Below, one piece after another: positions 11,096 through 20,049 of a DNA stretch of 64,000 bases. The stretch is from Microlunatus kandeliicorticis. GTDB lineage: Bacteria; Actinomycetota; Actinomycetes; Propionibacteriales; Propionibacteriaceae. How positions within the stretch are numbered: the stretch's first letter is position 1; every line of letters begins with the position of its first letter. The notes below the pieces were generated by a model. That model worked only from the letters and a program-made list of their open reading frames with translations, did not search any database and was not told the origin of the DNA. Location of the stretch: assembly GCF_014137855.1 (NCBI RefSeq), contig NZ_JACGWT010000002.1, positions 806,001-870,000 of the forward strand. Reading direction: 5' to 3'. Position numbers and translations under genes: made by a program.

Positions 11096-12052
11096 ATGAG
11101 TGCGATCTCCGAGCTCTCCAGTCTCAAGATCACCCGCGCCCGCACCCCGGAGGAACGCCGGATGCGGGCCAAGGAGGCCGGCCGCGACAACAAGGCCGGC
11201 TACCTCTTCCTGGCGCCCTGGCTGGTGGGGCTGCTGGTGATCACCGTGGGGCCGATGCTGGCCTCGCTCTACCTGTCCTTCACCGACTACAGCCTGATCC
11301 AGGCGCCGCGGTGGGCCGGGCTCGACAACTACGCGCGGATGCTCGAGGACCCGCGTCTGCACCAGTCGCTCAAGGTCACCTTCGTCTACGTGTTCGTCTC
11401 GGTGCCGTTGCAGCTGCTGCTGGCGCTGGCCATCGCGGTGCTGCTCGACAGGGGGATGCGCGGGCTGTCGCTCTACCGGTCGATCTTCTATCTGCCGTCG
11501 ATGCTCGGCGGCTCGGTGGCGATCGCCGTGCTGTGGCGGCAGATCTTCGGCACCGAGGGGCTGGTCAACCAGATCCTCCGGCTGTTCGGGGTGAACGCCT
11601 CCACCGGCTGGATCTCCGACCCGCAGTACGCGCTCGGGACGATCATCCTGCTGCACGTCTGGACGTTCGGGTCACCGATGGTGATCTTCCTGGCCGGGCT
11701 GCGGCAGATCCCCGGGATGTACTACGAGGCCGCCGCGGTCGACGGGGCCAGCCGGTGGACCCGGTTCACCCGGATCACCCTGCCGCTGCTGAGCCCGATC
11801 ATCTTCTTCAACCTGGTGCTGCAGATCATCGGCGCCTTCCAGTCGTTCACCCAGGCCTTCGTGGTCTCGAACGGCAGCGGGGGACCGAGCGACTCGACGC
11901 TGTTCTACACGCTCTACCTCTACCAGCGCGGGTTCGGCCAGTTCCAGATGGGCTACGCCGCCGCGATGGCCTGGCTGCTGGTGGTCATCGTCGGCGTCCT
12001 CACCGCGATCAACTTCTTCGCCTCTCGATACTGGGTGTTCTACGATGACTGA
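11096..12052 (+). CDS. ABC sugar importer permease, MalF/UgpA type (cluster 1)
   Basis: A 318-residue inner-membrane subunit with six predicted helices. The first lies in the segment GYLFLAPWLVGLLVITVGPM after a long basic N-terminal tail. The cytoplasmic EAA loop that docks to the ATPase is clear (YYEAAAVDGASRWTRFTRIT). It starts 17 nt after the binding-protein stop and overlaps the next permease by 8 nt, so the three genes are one unit. It forms a heterodimeric channel with the following gene product. No ATP-binding subunit is encoded nearby, so a shared MsiK-type ATPase elsewhere is presumably used. Confidence 0.93.
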   Translation: MSAISELSSLKITRARTPEERRMRAKEAGRDNKAGYLFLAPWLVGLLVITVGPMLASLYLSFTDYSLIQAPRWAGLDNYARMLEDPRLHQSLKVTFVYVFVSVPLQLLLALAIAVLLDRGMRGLSLYRSIFYLPSMLGGSVAIAVLWRQIFGTEGLVNQILRLFGVNASTGWISDPQYALGTIILLHVWTFGSPMVIFLAGLRQIPGMYYEAAAVDGASRWTRFTRITLPLLSPIIFFNLVLQIIGAFQSFTQAFVVSNGSGGPSDSTLFYTLYLYQRGFGQFQMGYAAAMAWLLVVIVGVLTAINFFASRYWVFYDD

Positions 12053-12983
12053 CCTCCAGGCCGCCGCTCCCGCCCGCCTCGCCCCGTCGCGCGCGGACGC
12101 CACCCGGGCCGGGTCCCGACAGGCCCCGAGCCGCCCCGAGCGCCGCGCGCACCCGGCCGCCACCGCCCGCGCGCTGATCAAGCACCTGGTGCTGATCGCC
12201 GCCAGCCTGGTGATGATCTATCCGCTGCTGTGGATGCTGGTCAGCTCGTTCCGGCCCACCGACGTGATCTTCCGGACGCCGGGGCTCTGGGTGAACAACC
12301 TGGTCACCGACAACTACAGCACCGGCTGGAACGCCTTGTCCGAGCCGTTCGGGCACTACCTGCTCAACTCGGCGCTGGTCGTGGTCGGCGCGGTGCTCGG
12401 CAACCTGACCTCGTGCTCGCTGGCGGCCTACGCCTTCGCCCGGCTGCGGTTCCGGCTCAAGACCCTGTGGTTCTCGATCATGCTGGTGAGCATCATGCTG
12501 CCGATCCACGTGATCGTCGTGCCGCAGTACATCCTGTTCAACCTGCTGGGCTGGGTGAACACCTTCATCCCGCTGGTGCTGCCGAAGTTCCTCGCCACCG
12601 ACGCGTTCTTCGTCTTCCTGATGGTGCAGTTCATCCGTGGCATCCCGCGCGAGCTCGACGAGGCCGCCCGGATCGACGGCTGCGGGCACTGGAAGATCTT
12701 CACCCGGGTGATGCTGCCGCTGATGGGCCCGGCGCTGGCCACCACCGCGGTGTTCACCTTCATCTGGACCTGGAGCGACTTCTTCACCTCGCTGATCTAC
12801 CTGACCGACCCGGCCAAGTACACCGTCCCGGTGGCGCTGCGCTCGTTCCTGGACGCCACCAGCGGCAGCAACTGGGGCGCGATGTTCGCGATGTCGGTCG
12901 TCTCGCTGGTGCCGATCTTCATCGCCTTCCTGGCCGGGCAGCGGTTCCTGGTCAAGGGCATCGCCACCACCGGCGGCAAGTGA
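12045..12983 (+). CDS. ABC sugar importer permease, MalG/UgpB-partner type (cluster 1)
   Basis: A 312-residue permease with a long Ala/Arg/Pro-rich cytoplasmic leader (residues 1-40), six hydrophobic helices and the EAA loop ELDEAARIDGCGHWKIFTRV. It ends in the typical QRFLVKGIATTGGK tail of CUT1 MalG-like subunits. It overlaps the upstream permease gene (12045-12052) and is translationally coupled to it. A 103-nt gap separates it from the oxidoreductase gene, with no convincing terminator, so the operon may continue through. Confidence 0.93.
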   Translation: MTDLQAAAPARLAPSRADATRAGSRQAPSRPERRAHPAATARALIKHLVLIAASLVMIYPLLWMLVSSFRPTDVIFRTPGLWVNNLVTDNYSTGWNALSEPFGHYLLNSALVVVGAVLGNLTSCSLAAYAFARLRFRLKTLWFSIMLVSIMLPIHVIVVPQYILFNLLGWVNTFIPLVLPKFLATDAFFVFLMVQFIRGIPRELDEAARIDGCGHWKIFTRVMLPLMGPALATTAVFTFIWTWSDFFTSLIYLTDPAKYTVPVALRSFLDATSGSNWGAMFAMSVVSLVPIFIAFLAGQRFLVKGIATTGGK

Positions 12984-13086
12984 TCCCGGGCCGCCGGGCC
13001 CTCAGCTCCGTCAGAGAACCGGCGCGCCAGACTCGACGGAGCGAGACCGAGCAGACCCACCCGACCCGAGCACAGGAGAGCCACAC

Positions 13087-14415
13087 GTGAGCAGGACCCG
13101 TTACGCGGTCGTCGGCACCGGACACCGGGTGCAGATGTACCTCGGCGCGATCGCCGGTGACCACCGGGACGACGCCGAGCTGGTGGCGTTGCTCGAGCCC
13201 AACCCGGGCCGGCTGGCCGTCCACCAGGGCTGGCTGACCGACGCCGGGCTCGACCTCTCCGGGGTGGCCACCGGTCACCCGGACCGGCTCGAGGAGCTGC
13301 TGGCCGCCCAGCGGGCCGAACGGCTGATCGTCACCTCGCCGGACTTCACCCACGCCGGCTACATCGTCCGTGGGCTCGAGGCGGGTGTCGACGTGGTGGT
13401 CGAGAAGCCGCTGACCATCGACCCAGACGGCGTCCGCGCCATCGCGCAGGCGGTCGACCGGACCGGCCGGCGGGTGGTGGTCACCCACAACTACCGCTAC
13501 AGCCCGCGCAACTCGGGACTCAAGCAGCTGGTCAAGGAGGGCGCGGTGGGCACCCCGCTCTCGGTCACCTTCGAATGGGTGCTCGACACCGCGCACGGTG
13601 CGGACTACTTCCGCCGCTGGCACCGGGACAAGAAGAACTCCGGCGGGCTGCTGATCCACAAGGCCTCGCACCACTTCGACCTGATCAACTGGATCCTGGC
13701 CGACGCCCCCAGCCGGGTGTTCGCCAGCGGCGGGGTGCGCTTCTACGGCGCCGAGAACGCCGAGCGGCGCGGGCTGCCGCCCCGGCCGCCGCGCGGCACG
13801 CACGACGGGTCGCGGACGCCGTGGGAGCTCGACCTGCGCGACGACCCGAAGCTCGAGGCGCTCTACCACGCCAACGAGAGCTACGACGGCTACCTGCGCG
13901 ACCAGGACGTGTTCGGGCCCGGCGTGACCACCGAGGACAACCTGGCCCTGGTCGTCGACTACGAGCACGGCGCGACGCTGAGCTACGCGCTCAACGCGCA
14001 CAGCCCGTGGGAGGGCTACCGGATCGCGGTCAACGGCACCGAGGGCCGCGCCGAGCTCGAGGTGATCGAGCGCGCCGCGGTGCTGGAGGACGAGGACGGC
14101 AAGGTCGTCGTCGATCCGAGCGCGCTGCCCGAGCACGCCAGCCGCCAGGGCGGTCAGCGGCTCACCCTGCAGCGGCACTGGCAGCCGGCCGAGGACGTCC
14201 CGATCGTCGAGGGCGCCGGAGGTCACGGTGGCGGTGACGCGCTGCTGCTGGCCGACGTGTTCCGCGGCCCGGGCGACGACTGGCTCGAGCGCCCCTCCGA
14301 CTGGGTCGACGGCGTCCGTTCGGTGGCGGTCGGGATGGCCGGCAACGTGTCGCTGCGCACCGGACGGGCGGTCACCGTCGACGAGCTCGACCTCGGGGTG
14401 AAGCTGTCCCGGTGA
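13087..14415 (+). CDS. Gfo/Idh/MocA family NAD(P)-dependent oxidoreductase
   Basis: A 442-residue sugar dehydrogenase-like protein starting at GTG 13087 with AGGAGA 8 nt upstream. The N-terminal Rossmann fold has YAVVGTGHRVQMYL, and the family's EKP motif is at about residue 107 (VVVEKPLTID). The catalytic-domain signature KNSGGLLIHKASHHFDLINW contains the conserved Lys and His residues. Family members oxidise or epimerise hydroxyls of sugars, uronates, inositols and glycosides, sometimes by transient 3-keto chemistry. It overlaps the downstream glycosidase gene by 4 nt (ATGA), which suggests that the oxidoreductase prepares or processes that enzyme's substrate. A second Gfo/Idh/MocA domain occurs in the fusion protein of the same locus. 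Confidence 0.9.
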   Translation: MSRTRYAVVGTGHRVQMYLGAIAGDHRDDAELVALLEPNPGRLAVHQGWLTDAGLDLSGVATGHPDRLEELLAAQRAERLIVTSPDFTHAGYIVRGLEAGVDVVVEKPLTIDPDGVRAIAQAVDRTGRRVVVTHNYRYSPRNSGLKQLVKEGAVGTPLSVTFEWVLDTAHGADYFRRWHRDKKNSGGLLIHKASHHFDLINWILADAPSRVFASGGVRFYGAENAERRGLPPRPPRGTHDGSRTPWELDLRDDPKLEALYHANESYDGYLRDQDVFGPGVTTEDNLALVVDYEHGATLSYALNAHSPWEGYRIAVNGTEGRAELEVIERAAVLEDEDGKVVVDPSALPEHASRQGGQRLTLQRHWQPAEDVPIVEGAGGHGGGDALLLADVFRGPGDDWLERPSDWVDGVRSVAVGMAGNVSLRTGRAVTVDELDLGVKLSR

Positions 14416-16931
14416 GCCATCCGGACCCGTCCCGCCCGCTCGACCTCGCGGCCCTGCGGGCCGGGTTCGTCGACCCGCCACGCGAGGCCGCGCCGATGAT
14501 GCGGTGGTGGTGGTTCGGCCCGAGCGTCGAACGCGGTGAGCTCGACCGCGAGCTGACCGCGATGGCGGCGGCCGGGATCGGCGGCGTCGAGATCGCCTAC
14601 GTCTACCCGCTGGCGCCCGCGACCATCCGCTTCCTGTCGCCGGAGTTCCTGGCCGACCTGCGCTGGGCGGCCGAGCGCGCCCGCGCCCTCGGTCTGCGCG
14701 TCGACCTGACGCTGGGCAGCGGCTGGTCGTTCGGCGGTCCGCACGTCAGCCCCGAGCACGCCGCCCGGCGGCTCTGGTGGGACCGGCGCGAGATCGGCCC
14801 CGCAGCCCTCACGGTCTCCACCGTGGCGGGCTTCCCCGGCGACCGGTTCGTCGCGGCCTATCTCGGGTCCGGCTCCCGTCAGGAGGAATCCGACGACGTC
14901 GTCCAGCTCGCGACCGACGGCGACCGGGTCCGGGTGCCCGCCGGCGCCGGTCCGCGGCAGCTGCTGCTGGCCTGGTCGCGTCCGACCGGTCAGAACGTCA
15001 AGCGGGCCGCAGCGGGTGCCGAGGGCCCGGTGTTCGACCACTACGCCGCGGAGGCCACCGCCGAGCACCTGGCCGCGGTGGGGGACCCGCTGCTCGACGC
15101 CGTCCCCGCCGCCCTGCTCGGCTCGGTGTTCTGCGACAGCCTCGAGGTCTACGAGGCCGACTGGACGCCCGCGCTGCCCGAGGAGTTCGAGCGCCGCTGC
15201 GGCTATCCGCTGCTGCCGGAGCTGTACCGGCTGGCCGGCGACCACGGCGACGCCGAACGCGCCCGTCGGGTGCGGGCGGACCTGCACCGGACGCTCAGCC
15301 GGCTCTACGAGGAGCACTTCGTCGTCCCGGTCCGCGACTGGGCCCGGCGGCGTGGGGTGCCGTTCCGGATCCAGGGCTACGGCACGCCGCCTGCGCTGGT
15401 CAGCAGCTACCGGCACGCCGACCTGATCGAGGGGGAGGGCTGGGGCTGGAAGCGGCTCACCCAGACCCGCTGGGCCAGCTCCGCGGCGCACCGCTACGGA
15501 CGTCCGGTGGTGTCCTCGGAGATCTGGACCTGGGTGCACTCGCCGTCGTTCCGGGCCACCCCGCTCGACCTGCTCGGTGAGGCGCACGAGCACCTGCTGC
15601 TGGGGATCAACGCCTTCGTCGGGCACGGCTGGCCCTACTCGCCCTCGGACGCCCCCGGGCTGGGCTGGATGTTCTACGCCGCCGGGGCGCTCGACGACCG
15701 GAACCCCTGGTGGCCGGCGATGCCTTCTCTGACCCGCCGGCTCAGCCGGCTCTGCTGGCTGCTCCGGCAGGGCGAGCCGGTCGCCGACGTCGCGGTCTAC
15801 GTCCCCACCGAGGAGGTGTTCGCCCGGATGGGCACGGCGCAGGGCGGCTCGCTCGACGCCTGGCGCGAGACCCGGGCGCTGATCGGCGACGCCGTGGTCG
15901 GGGCGATCCGCGAGGCCGGGCTCGACTACGACCTGGTCGACGACGACGGCTTCGCCGGCTTGGAGGCCGATCGCTACCGCGCCCTGCTGGTGCCCGACGG
16001 CTGCGTGCTGTCGGCAGGAGCTGCGCACTGGGCCGAACAGCTGACCGCCGCCGGGGGTCAGGTGATCACGCCGGACACGCTCGACGAGCTCGAGCCGGAT
16101 CTCCTGATCACGCCGCGGGTCGCCGCGCTCGGCCACGTCCACCGCCGGCTCGCCGACGTCGACGTCTGGCTGGTGGTCAACACCGGACCCGACCGGCTGA
16201 CCGCCACCGTACGGCCGCGCACGAACGCGGATCGCTGGCAGAGCTGGGATCCCGCCACCGCCGCGGTGACCAGAGCGGGGACGCTCGCCGACGGGATCGC
16301 CATCGAGCTCGAGGCCTATCAGGCGGTGGTGATCATCACCGGGGACGTCGACGACGGTCCGGTGGCGGTCGCCGACCCGCCGGCCGAGCGGGTGACCCTG
16401 GGCGACTGGACGGTCGCGGTCGAGGACGAACCGCCGCGGCCGGTCGGGTTGCCGCACCGCTGGGAGGACGAGCCGGTGCTGCGTCACCACGCCGGCTCGG
16501 CGGTCTACCGCACCACGCTGCCGCCGGTCCCGGCCGGGGCCCGGGTGGTGCTCGACCTGGGGCCCTTCGTGCCCGGGGACGACCGCGGGAGTGACCAGGA
16601 CGGGATGGTGGGGCCGTCGTACCGGGTGGCCGAGGGGGCCCCGGTCGGGGTCGCCGCGCGGGTCGGCGTCGACGGTGTCGAGCTCGGGGTGATCTGGGCG
16701 CCGCCGTACCGGGTGGACCTGACGACGGCGGTCGCCACCGGCGGCCGGGTGCTCGAGATCGAGGTGTTCAACACCGCGGCGAACGCGCTCGCGGTCGACG
16801 AGGAGATCCTCGCGCTGGCCGCGGCGGCGGAGGCGCGCGACGGTCGCCGGTTCCGGATGCAGCAGCTCGACCGGGCCATGGACGGCGCGCGTTCCGGGTT
16901 GCTCGCCGTCCCCACCCTGTTGGTCGGCTGA
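14412..16931 (+). CDS. GH106-like glycoside hydrolase (alpha-L-rhamnosidase-like), cytoplasmic
   Basis: An 839-residue protein. The opening PMMRWWWFGPSVERGELDRE and MAAAGIGGVEIAYVYPL strands, the GSGWSFGGPHV motif and the FCDSLEVYEADWTP segment are characteristic of GH106-like proteins. That family includes alpha-L-rhamnosidases acting on rhamnogalacturonan and flavonoid glycosides. A C-terminal beta-sandwich (ARVVLDLGPFVPGDD to VLEIEVFNTAANAL) is present. It is shorter than classical GH106 enzymes (about 1,000 or more residues) and lacks a signal peptide, so it works in the cytoplasm on imported substrate. It is translationally coupled to the oxidoreductase. Activity as a rhamnosidase is inference; other linkages are possible. 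Confidence 0.65.
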   Translation: MSHPDPSRPLDLAALRAGFVDPPREAAPMMRWWWFGPSVERGELDRELTAMAAAGIGGVEIAYVYPLAPATIRFLSPEFLADLRWAAERARALGLRVDLTLGSGWSFGGPHVSPEHAARRLWWDRREIGPAALTVSTVAGFPGDRFVAAYLGSGSRQEESDDVVQLATDGDRVRVPAGAGPRQLLLAWSRPTGQNVKRAAAGAEGPVFDHYAAEATAEHLAAVGDPLLDAVPAALLGSVFCDSLEVYEADWTPALPEEFERRCGYPLLPELYRLAGDHGDAERARRVRADLHRTLSRLYEEHFVVPVRDWARRRGVPFRIQGYGTPPALVSSYRHADLIEGEGWGWKRLTQTRWASSAAHRYGRPVVSSEIWTWVHSPSFRATPLDLLGEAHEHLLLGINAFVGHGWPYSPSDAPGLGWMFYAAGALDDRNPWWPAMPSLTRRLSRLCWLLRQGEPVADVAVYVPTEEVFARMGTAQGGSLDAWRETRALIGDAVVGAIREAGLDYDLVDDDGFAGLEADRYRALLVPDGCVLSAGAAHWAEQLTAAGGQVITPDTLDELEPDLLITPRVAALGHVHRRLADVDVWLVVNTGPDRLTATVRPRTNADRWQSWDPATAAVTRAGTLADGIAIELEAYQAVVIITGDVDDGPVAVADPPAERVTLGDWTVAVEDEPPRPVGLPHRWEDEPVLRHHAGSAVYRTTLPPVPAGARVVLDLGPFVPGDDRGSDQDGMVGPSYRVAEGAPVGVAARVGVDGVELGVIWAPPYRVDLTTAVATGGRVLEIEVFNTAANALAVDEEILALAAAAEARDGRRFRMQQLDRAMDGARSGLLAVPTLLVG

Positions 16932-16955
16932 CGGGTTGGTCGGCCGTCCGGGCGC

Positions 16956-17600
16956 TCAGCGCAGCGAGGCGACCAGCTGGTCGGCCCGATGGCGCAGCGC
17001 CCCGAGGTCGCCGCCGGTGAGGGCGTCACCGACCAGCGAGCCGCTGACCCCGACCGCCGCCGCCCCGAGCCGCAGGTAGTCGGCGGCGTTGTCGACGGTC
17101 ACCCCGCCGGTGGGCATCAGCGCGATGTCGGGCAGCGGGCCACGCAGCTCGCGGAGGTAGTCCGGTCCGCCGAGCGGCCCGATCGGCGACACCTTGACCA
17201 GCGGGACGTCGAGCTCCCAGGCGGTGACGATCTCGGTCGGGGTGAGCGCACCGGGGACGTAGCTCAGCCCGAGCTCGGCTGCGGTGGCGACCAGCCGGGG
17301 CAGGACCACCTGGCTGACCGCGAAGTCGGCCCCGGCGTCGGCCGCGGCCCGCAGGTGGTCGGGGGTGCGGACGGTGCCGACGCCCAGCAGCACGCCAGGC
17401 AGCCGGCGCTTGGCCTCGACCAGCGCCTCGAGCGCGCCCGCGCTGGTCATCGTGAACTCCAGGCAGGTCAGCCCGGCCTCGGCCAGCACCTCGGCGGCCG
17501 CGACGAACCGGCCGGCGTCGGGGGCGCGGAAGATGCCGACCGCGGCCGCCTCGGGCAGCACCGAGGCGCGGCGGGCGGAGCGGGTGGTGGTGCTGGTCAT
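16956..17600 (-). CDS. eda: KDPG/KHG-family 2-keto-3-deoxy sugar-acid aldolase
   Basis: A 214-residue class I aldolase. The active-site pattern of the family is present: Glu48 in CLEFTMTS, the GVGTVRT phosphate/carboxylate loop, and Schiff-base Lys136 in PLVKVSPIGPLGG, followed by LMPTGGVTVDNAADYL. These enzymes cleave 2-keto-3-deoxy-(6-phospho)gluconate or galactonate analogues to pyruvate and an aldehyde. The usual VKFFPAE around the lysine is VKVSPIG here, so the substrate may differ from KDPG. ATG 17600 has GAGGAG upstream and overlaps the esterase stop by 4 nt. It gives the locus a plausible last step for a sugar-acid pathway fed by the dehydratase encoded 3.4 kb away. Confidence 0.85.
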   Translation of the reverse strand: MTSTTTRSARRASVLPEAAAVGIFRAPDAGRFVAAAEVLAEAGLTCLEFTMTSAGALEALVEAKRRLPGVLLGVGTVRTPDHLRAAADAGADFAVSQVVLPRLVATAAELGLSYVPGALTPTEIVTAWELDVPLVKVSPIGPLGGPDYLRELRGPLPDIALMPTGGVTVDNAADYLRLGAAAVGVSGSLVGDALTGGDLGALRHRADQLVASLR

Positions 17601-18772
17601 CGGGCTCTCCTCGTGGGTGGTCGGTGGACGGGTGCCGGGGCGGCGGGCCGCAGGGCGTCGTCGAGGAAGGCCCAGGCCTCGGCCTGCTCGGTGGCCCCGA
17701 AGCCGTGCGGGCCGGGGTGGAAAGCACCGGTGTAGCGGTCGGTCCCCCGGTGCAGCACGGTCAGCCGGTCGTCGGCGGCCCGCATCCCCGCCGGGGTGAA
17801 GAGGGCGTCGTCGCTGCGGTAGCTGACCAGGAACCGGGCGCGGCCGAGCCGGGTCAGGTCGGGCCACTCGGTGTGCACCGCCAGCCCGGGGGCGTGCAGC
17901 AGCCAGCTGTGCTGGTCGATCCGGTCCGGGACGGTGGACGCGAAGGTCGCCATCATGCAGCTGACCACCGCGGCCCGCACCCGGTGGTCGAGCGCGCCCA
18001 GCAGCAGGGCCCGACCGCCGCCGCCGGAGAACCCGAAGCAGCCCAGTCGGTCCCGGTCGACGCCGGGCAACCCGGCCACCAGGTCGAGCGCGGCGAGGTC
18101 GTCGGCGAGCACCAGCCCGGCGAAGGTCTGGCCGAGGATCCCGGCGGTCTTGGCCACGGTCTCCTCGTGCCAGTTCGAGACCGCGTCGAACCGCTCGTCG
18201 TCGGACGGCCGGACGCCGTCGCGTGCCCAGCGGGCCTCGAGGGCGTCGATCAACCCGGCCAGCTTGACGGTGGGTCGGGACAGGTCGAACCTGCGGCTGT
18301 CCCAGGAGAAGGCGTCGTGGGCGAGCACGGCGTAGCCGCGGCGGGCCAGCGCGCTGGCCGGGGCCAGGCCGTCGTAGGCGCTCTGCTGCATCGCCCGGGC
18401 GCGCGGGCGGGTCCGCTCACCCAGGTCGACGAGCTGCTCGCCGCCGACCGACCGGGCGCCGCCGTGGCAGTGCAGGGCGAGCACCCCGGGCAGCGGCTCG
18501 GCCGTGCCCTGCGGGCGGAGCAGCCAGCCCCGCGTCCGCGGCCCGTAGCCGACCGTCCAGTCCAGCGGCTGCGCCTCGACGCCGTCGACCACGAGCGACG
18601 GGCCGGTCCGGACGTCGGTCGCGGTCAGCGCGGGGATGCCGAGCAGCCGGGCGACGGCGTCGGTCTCCGGGTCGTCGGCGGTCCAGGTTGCGGCGCCGTG
18701 GGCGTGGGCGGGCCAGTCCTCGTAGCCACCGATCGGGGTCGGCTGCGACGGGAGGGTGCTGGGTGTCGTCAC
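17597..18772 (-). CDS. Alpha/beta-hydrolase, acetyl-esterase/lactonase-like
   Basis: A 391-residue alpha/beta-hydrolase without signal peptide. It shows the oxyanion strand VLALHCHGG, the nucleophile elbow GFSGGG with Ser249, and a likely catalytic His in HPGPHGFGATEQ. It resembles the large acetyl-xylan-esterase/dienelactone-hydrolase-like enzymes of sugar clusters. In this locus it could remove acetyl groups from imported oligosaccharides or open an aldonolactone made by the sugar dehydrogenase. Sequence alone does not choose between these. It overlaps the LacI gene upstream and the aldolase downstream by 4 nt each, so the three are translationally coupled. Confidence 0.8.
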   Translation of the reverse strand: MTTPSTLPSQPTPIGGYEDWPAHAHGAATWTADDPETDAVARLLGIPALTATDVRTGPSLVVDGVEAQPLDWTVGYGPRTRGWLLRPQGTAEPLPGVLALHCHGGARSVGGEQLVDLGERTRPRARAMQQSAYDGLAPASALARRGYAVLAHDAFSWDSRRFDLSRPTVKLAGLIDALEARWARDGVRPSDDERFDAVSNWHEETVAKTAGILGQTFAGLVLADDLAALDLVAGLPGVDRDRLGCFGFSGGGGRALLLGALDHRVRAAVVSCMMATFASTVPDRIDQHSWLLHAPGLAVHTEWPDLTRLGRARFLVSYRSDDALFTPAGMRAADDRLTVLHRGTDRYTGAFHPGPHGFGATEQAEAWAFLDDALRPAAPAPVHRPPTRRAR

Positions 18773-19875
18773 CGGGCCACCCGCCGCCGGCGCGACGTCC
18801 GTCCCGCGGAGGTGGCGACCGGCGCGGGCCCGGTGCTCGCCCGTCGCTCGACCGAGGGGCGGAACACGGCGTGCCCCGGCGTCGTCCGGCCGCCGAGCCG
18901 GTCGGCCATCCGGTGCCAGGCCTGGACACCGAGCTCGTCGACCGGGACGGCCGCGGTGGTGAGCGGCGGGCTCAGGTAGCGGGCGAACGGGATGTCGTCG
19001 AAGCCGGTGACCGAGACGTCCGCGGGCACCCGGATCCCGCGTTCCCCGAGCCCGCTGAGCAGCCCCATCGCCACCAGGTCGTTGAAGGCGAGCACCGCGG
19101 TCGGCTGACCGCCCTCCGGATCGCCGGCCCCGACGTGCCCGGCGATCCGGTCGGCGACGGTGGCCGCGGCCGCGTACCCGTCGGCGAAGTTGACCCCGCA
19201 GGGCAGCGTCACCACCCGGGCGTCCGGGTGGTCGGCGCCGAAGTCGCGGACCGCGGCCAGCCGGCGGGTGTTCGACGCGCTCCGGGAGGCCCCGGCCAGA
19301 TAGACCAGCTCGCGGTGCCCGTCGGCGTGCAGCAGCTCGAGCAGCTCCGCCAGCGCGGCCCGGTAGTCGGCCGCGACCACCGGGGTCCCGGTCGGGTCGG
19401 TGCTGCCCGGCTCCCGGTTGACCAGCACGACCGGTTGCAGCTCACCGAGCAACCGGCGCAGGTCGTCCTCGGGCATCCGCGGCGCGCAGAGCACCAGCCC
19501 GTCGCAGCGGCGCCGGGTGGTGCCGGCCAGCGCGATCTCCTCGGTCACCGACTCTGCCGAGTCGGCCACCAGGATGTGGTAGCCGTCGCGGCCCGCCGCC
19601 CGGCTGAGCCCGCGCAGGACGCCCAGGAAGGTCGGGTTCTCCAGGTCGGGCACCACCACCGCGACGGTGTTGGTCTTGCCGAGCACCAGGCTCCGGGCCA
19701 GCGGGCTGGCGGAGTAGCGCAGGTCGTCGGCGGCCTGCCGGACCTTGGCCGCGAGCGCGCGGTCGACCCGCGGGTTGTCGTTGAGCACCCGTGACACGGT
19801 GGCCAGGGAGACCCCGGCGCGGGCGGCGACGTCGGCGATGGTCGCGGGCCGGGACGCGCGTGGCTCGGTGCTCAC
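18769..19875 (-). CDS. LacI-family repressor of the sugar-acid locus
   Basis: A 368-residue regulator starting at GTG 19875 with GGAG upstream. The N-terminal HTH reads ATIADVAARAGVSLATVSRV, followed by the hinge helix region SASPLARSLVLGKTNTV and a periplasmic-binding-like sensor domain (DGLVLCAPRM, AVLAFNDLVAMGLL, VSVTGFDDIPFARYLSPPLT). The palindrome AGAAAACGCTTTCT lies 77 nt upstream between this gene and the divergent dehydrogenase operon, and recurs at the importer promoter at 9739. I infer that this protein binds both sites. It heads a three-gene operon with the esterase and aldolase genes. Confidence 0.93.
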   Translation of the reverse strand: MSTEPRASRPATIADVAARAGVSLATVSRVLNDNPRVDRALAAKVRQAADDLRYSASPLARSLVLGKTNTVAVVVPDLENPTFLGVLRGLSRAAGRDGYHILVADSAESVTEEIALAGTTRRRCDGLVLCAPRMPEDDLRRLLGELQPVVLVNREPGSTDPTGTPVVAADYRAALAELLELLHADGHRELVYLAGASRSASNTRRLAAVRDFGADHPDARVVTLPCGVNFADGYAAAATVADRIAGHVGAGDPEGGQPTAVLAFNDLVAMGLLSGLGERGIRVPADVSVTGFDDIPFARYLSPPLTTAAVPVDELGVQAWHRMADRLGGRTTPGHAVFRPSVERRASTGPAPVATSAGRTSRRRRVAR

Positions 19876-19952
19876 CTGCGCGCTCCGGTGCTCACGGTCG
19901 CTCCTCGGGACGTCGGCCCTGGCTGCCGCACCAGGTCGTCCTGTACGGTATC

Positions 19953-19966
19953 AGAAAACGCTTTCT
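19953..19966. promoter_or_regulatory. LacI-type operator shared with the importer promoter
   Basis: AGAAAACGCTTTCT, a 14-nt palindrome with one mismatched pair, lies in the 174-nt divergent region between the lacI operon and the dehydrogenase operon. With the preceding C it forms a 15-nt exact repeat of 9738-9752. A TACGGT box at 19944-19949 could be the -10 of the rightward promoter, placing the start point inside the operator. Confidence 0.75.
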
Positions 19967-20049
19967 CGGCGTCCGGACGACGTCGCGGGCTCGCGTCGCG
20001 TCTCGGCGGACGAGTCCATCGTGCCCGAAGCGACGAGCGGGAGGTCAAC

